Below are positions 60,196 to 64,000 of a stretch of 64,000 nt of DNA, piece by piece. Position 1 is the stretch's first letter, and each line of letters begins with the position of its first letter. A program made the translations under genes and the position numbers. The notes under the pieces are model-generated. The model searched no databases. It had not been told where the DNA came from and saw only the letters and a list, made by a program, of their open reading frames with translations. The DNA comes from Jacaranda mimosifolia (Eukaryota > Streptophyta > Magnoliopsida > Lamiales > Bignoniaceae). The stretch is taken from NCBI GenBank assembly GCA_018894105.1, contig CM032117.1:51556503-51620502 (forward strand). Direction: 5' to 3'.

Positions 60196-63100
60196 TTTAA
60201 GCTTTTTCTTATTAATATTTCTATTTCTGTAGAATTTTTATTTTTATTTTTTGAAAAAAGGAAAATACATATGAAGAAAAAGAAGCTACATTATCTGTAT
60301 AGTAAAGTATCAAATACGGAGCGACAGCCACATAAAATGATTATGGCTTGCCACTGCCACACACAGCCACAGACCATACCACTATCTTTGACAAATTAAC
60401 ACAAATCCACAAAGATACACACACAGTCACATTCAAGAGCCTTTAATTTGACATTTGTTTTTTTCATTTGTTCTTTTATTGTCTTATGAGTCCATTTTTG
60501 GGCGAAGGAGGGGGGATTCATCTCAGATCATGTAGCAGTTTCAGACCCACTTTTGTATTATATTCTTGACATGTTTCTTGATGTGATTTCCTTGTGTGGA
60601 ATTCCGTTTCTTTAGTTATTACCATTGCTATTAGTATTAACAATATTATTATTTTATCTACCTCATCCTATAATAAAAAAATGCCATGATCGGGCTATTC
60701 ATTTGGAGGCATGTAGCGGTTCTTTTGATGTTGCTCTTGGAGAGGACGAAGTCTGTTGGGAGGTACGCTCTTTACTATTATGATTTAACGGAAAAACTTG
60801 TATTTTTCCTAGGGCCATGATCGCCTGAATAAAATATCATGTAAAAAGAACTCTCTTTTATCACTCTCTTCATGTCATTGAGTCATTCTTCTCCTTTCTG
60901 CAATACAGTAAATTAATACAGGGATTTCCCCCAAATCTCCACTATTTTTCCCCATTCATTTTTCTGTTCCTAAATGCAAAAGCTTGTATTTGATCCTTGC
61001 TATCTTCTTGGCTGCAAAAAATCATTAAATCATGTAATTATATGTTATCCAACTCTGTGATTTTCCCACACAATGCTGCTATTTTAATTTCAGTTTCTTG
61101 ATCTTGAGCTTGGTTGTAAAAAATATTCATTTTCTATTATCTGGAATTAAGACAGTGTCCTTGTGAAAGTTGACTAGCTACAACGTTAATGGTCTGATTC
61201 CGGTGGGGAAGATTTTTGTTTTCTTTACGGGGTAGAGAGAGACGCATATGATCATGGATAATCTCTATGTACAGGTATGGATGTTCTATCCTTGTACTCT
61301 TAATTCCTCGATGTGATACAAAGGCTTGATGATTTATTTGAAAAATCTTCCAGATGTTTTTTTTTTGTCTTTTTGTTGGTTTAATTTCCATGCTGATTCA
61401 ATGTCTATTTCTTATTTTGGGGGGAAACAAATACCATCATGTCTATATTCTTTCTGTCTGAGCAAATTGGCTTTATTGCCTGAATTAGTGGTATATATCG
61501 AACATCCAATTCCGGGCTGTTTGCTTCTTTATCATGGTAATAAATATTCTATGTTGTCTACTTCTGGTACGTAATTGAATATGTGTTTGAATGATTTAGT
61601 AAATAGTTTGTGGGATTAAAATACAATATTGTTAATTAACTATTGAGTCAAAAGAAAAGAAAATTAGGAGGATCTTATATATACAAGAAGGGACCCTTTA
61701 TTGATTGTGGTGCAGATCTATACATACTGATGGACAACATGGTTATCGCACTAACTGGGGAAGTGTTGGTTAATGATGGTGATGTTGAAGTTCTTGAGTT
61801 AATTTGCATTCCCAGAAAAAAGAAAAAAGGAAAAATCTTTAGTTAACAATTGAAAGAAGGCTCAAGAATTTAGTCTAATCCATGCAATATAGCAACGATT
61901 AATATGAAATGAGACCCTTGTCATATTGTTGTCTGAGGCTGAACCACAAAGATTCTCTCCTTCTATATGTGCTGACTATATTTCTTTCAACTACACCTGG
62001 AACCTAAATCTTTTGCAATGAACTATGTTGCATTAATTTCATTTTAATACTTGTTTTGTACATATTAAACCTCTAATAAGTTCAGTATATATATTTTTTT
62101 CCAAATAATTATTGGAAGGAAGTAATGTATAGCAGATAATGTTAGAAAATTGGGCATTTCGAAGATGATGAGGGATCAAACTCAACCATATCTAGACTTT
62201 TGTCCCTAGTGAAGATTTGATTCTCGTTATACCATTAATCTTGTACAGATGTGGGGAAGGACATATGCTTTTGTCTCACTTATATATGTAATCATGAAAT
62301 ATATATCTAGATCCACCAATGTATGGTAAAATGTTATCATTCTAAAATACTTGAATAAATTAAGATATTTTTCCAATAATAATGATATAAGTTGACTACG
62401 AGTCCAAGGATAGTTCTTTAACTAGCAAATTTTCTATGCTAGCTGAATAAGCATTCATTTTGGGAACATTATATACTAGCATACATGTATAAATAATTAT
62501 ATCATAAAATGAGTCAAAAGTATAACTCACTTACAAAAATATAAAGTTTGCAAAATTTTTGTCAGTTGTATATGTAAAATTTGCAAAAGAAAAAATAGGA
62601 GAAATAAGTTGATGATAATGCATGATAATTAAATAGCATTAATTTAATAGTCCATATCTCTTTCCTCTTACATCATATATTGCTGATATAAGATATGATC
62701 CACCATTGCTGTAACGAATTGGAAGCTTAATTTATTCTAGTGATTGCTTAACGGTTTGATATGGTTTTAGTTGCCACAAGGGAGCCAAAGCAATTAATTA
62801 ATGCATAGGTAATTAACTTAATTGTCAAAATATTTTCTAAAAATATTGAGACTGTGAAGTGGCCAAAAAGTTATTCCTGATCTAGTTTATTTTAAAGTGA
62901 AACTACCGAGTTAGTTTTTGTTTGAATTAACTGTATTTTGTAAATTCCCAATTATTATTGTACTGAAGCAAAAGAGGCACATTACCATAAACTTGTATTG
63001 GTATAATAATAATAATAAGTAAAAGCTATCAAGTGTGAGAGTAAATCATTGCCTTTAAACTATATGTAAGGGCTTATTTTTTAGGTTAGAATACTTGTCT

Positions 63101-64000
63101 AATAACTAGTAATGGTTAGAAAGGGTTTCAAAAAGATTAAACTGAAAGTGTTGAAAGTTCTCATAGGTTCTTGTGCTTGTGAGCATTGCCATGTGAACAG
63201 GAACTTTGAACCTGGCAGCTTTAAATGACTTACCTTAGAGTAAATATAAAAAAGAGAAAAAAAAAAATGGTTGGCTTTGATTATAGGCTGTCTTGGGAGA
63301 ATATAAGTGCATTTAAGGATTTGGACCAAAAGGAATCTTGCAAAATACATTAAGGGGAAAAATACAAAAAACAAACTAGAAAACTAACCATAGCTCTTAG
63401 GATCCTTAATGTCAGATCTCATGGACTTTGGCGATTAGGGAATAGAAGAAAAAATAATAGAAATGAATCCAAGAGTAAAGCACAAAGTCTTGTCATTAGA
63501 AAATATATATTTTTAAGTCTTCTCCCGAAAAACCAAAGATAGCACTAGGGAACACACTCAAAGATGGATTGCACATGATGGATGTTTCAGAAATATGTGG
63601 AAGTTATCTCTAACATGAAACATATATTCTTATAGTTGTAAAAATATGTTTTGACTATTAATTAGAACAAATCAAGTATTGGTTATTTCTGCACCCAAGA
63701 AGGGTGTCGGCACAAGTTGTTGAAGAGTCTTTGCTTTGCCTTGTGCATGTGCACCTTGTAATTAATGTCTAATTAAGAAGTTGCATCTAATGTCTCTCCC
63801 ATGAAGTATAGTGAAGAATCATCTAGATTGTTCTCAAAATAAAAAGTAGTGAAAGCACATACATTAATCAGAAATCATAATTGAAGCTTATAACCATGCA
63901 TTTAGGTCCTTTTCACTTAAATGATATAATAATGATTTGGTTACATAATGTTTTTCCCGGTTCTTGGTTTCCATAGGAAAAAGACTATACAAATTTGATG
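60196..64000. other. Downstream of MIR156; no recognised gene
   Basis: The first 1-1.5 kb may be part of the primary miR156 transcript, but nothing marks its end. The frames at 61326-61574, 61643-61846 and 63099-63374 lack domains and have unlikely composition. The remainder is AT-rich DNA with a short AAT run near 63005-63019. Confidence 0.5.

Noticed and set aside
1..64000. CRISPR arrays, operons, bacterial genes
   Set aside because: Composition, introns and transposon types are those of a plant nuclear genome; repeats seen are tandem or transposon-derived, not spaced CRISPR repeats.

Overview
This window looks like nuclear DNA of a eudicot plant. It is very AT-rich, it carries a spliced plant-type Qc-SNARE gene, a canonical plant miR156 hairpin, and transposon families typical of plant nuclear genomes (hAT, PIF/Harbinger with Tourist-like MITEs, CACTA, Mutator-like, Ty3/gypsy of the Tat lineage). 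I cannot name the species. Only two host genes are well supported; most of the rest is mobile-element sequence and unassigned AT-rich DNA.

Layout. 1-4.4 kb: AT-rich DNA with an intact-ended hAT element (1454-2217, exact 8-bp duplication) and a Tourist-like MITE (2963-3397). 4.4-8.3 kb: T-rich, intron-like sequence with no recognisable protein, interrupted by a second hAT element (6414-7143, exact 8-bp duplication). 10.5-15.8 kb: decayed plus-strand PIF/Harbinger cluster with one DDE transposase relic and three Myb/SANT-like relics. 16.3-16.6 kb: trinucleotide microsatellites.

17.3-24.2 kb: a SYP51/SYP52-type syntaxin on the plus strand with five coding exons that join to a 233-residue protein. 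One intron needs a GC donor, the SNARE zero-layer glutamine is replaced by glycine, and the last intron (3.3 kb) holds a terminal-inverted-repeat element filled with a 370-390 bp AT-rich tandem array.

25-34.6 kb: a 2.2-kb hAT-like element with an internal 175-bp tandem repeat, an isolated CACTA terminus, two head-to-tail diverged gypsy LTR-like units, and three copies of a small MITE, two of them in inverted orientation. 34.67-47.07 kb: a PIF/Harbinger-type element (TAA duplication) split by a 10.8-kb Tat-lineage Ty3/gypsy retrotransposon with two LTRs, degraded gag-pol, two RNase H domains, an 87-bp tandem repeat and a decayed antisense ORF of the gypsy-type transposon (Transposase_28-like) family. 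47-57 kb: another Tourist-like MITE, a perfect-ended CACTA MITE, a MITE with an internal duplication, a long-TIR Mutator-like element and a solo LTR related to the Tat element.

57-64 kb: AT-rich DNA with one MIR156 gene (mature miRNA 60087-60106). The SNARE would act in late endosomal/vacuolar membrane fusion and miR156 controls SPL transcription factors and phase change; I see no link between them beyond proximity. Nothing here is demonstrably a new system. The best leads are the altered SNARE core, the multi-SANT Harbinger cluster and the nested retrotransposon with its antisense gene.
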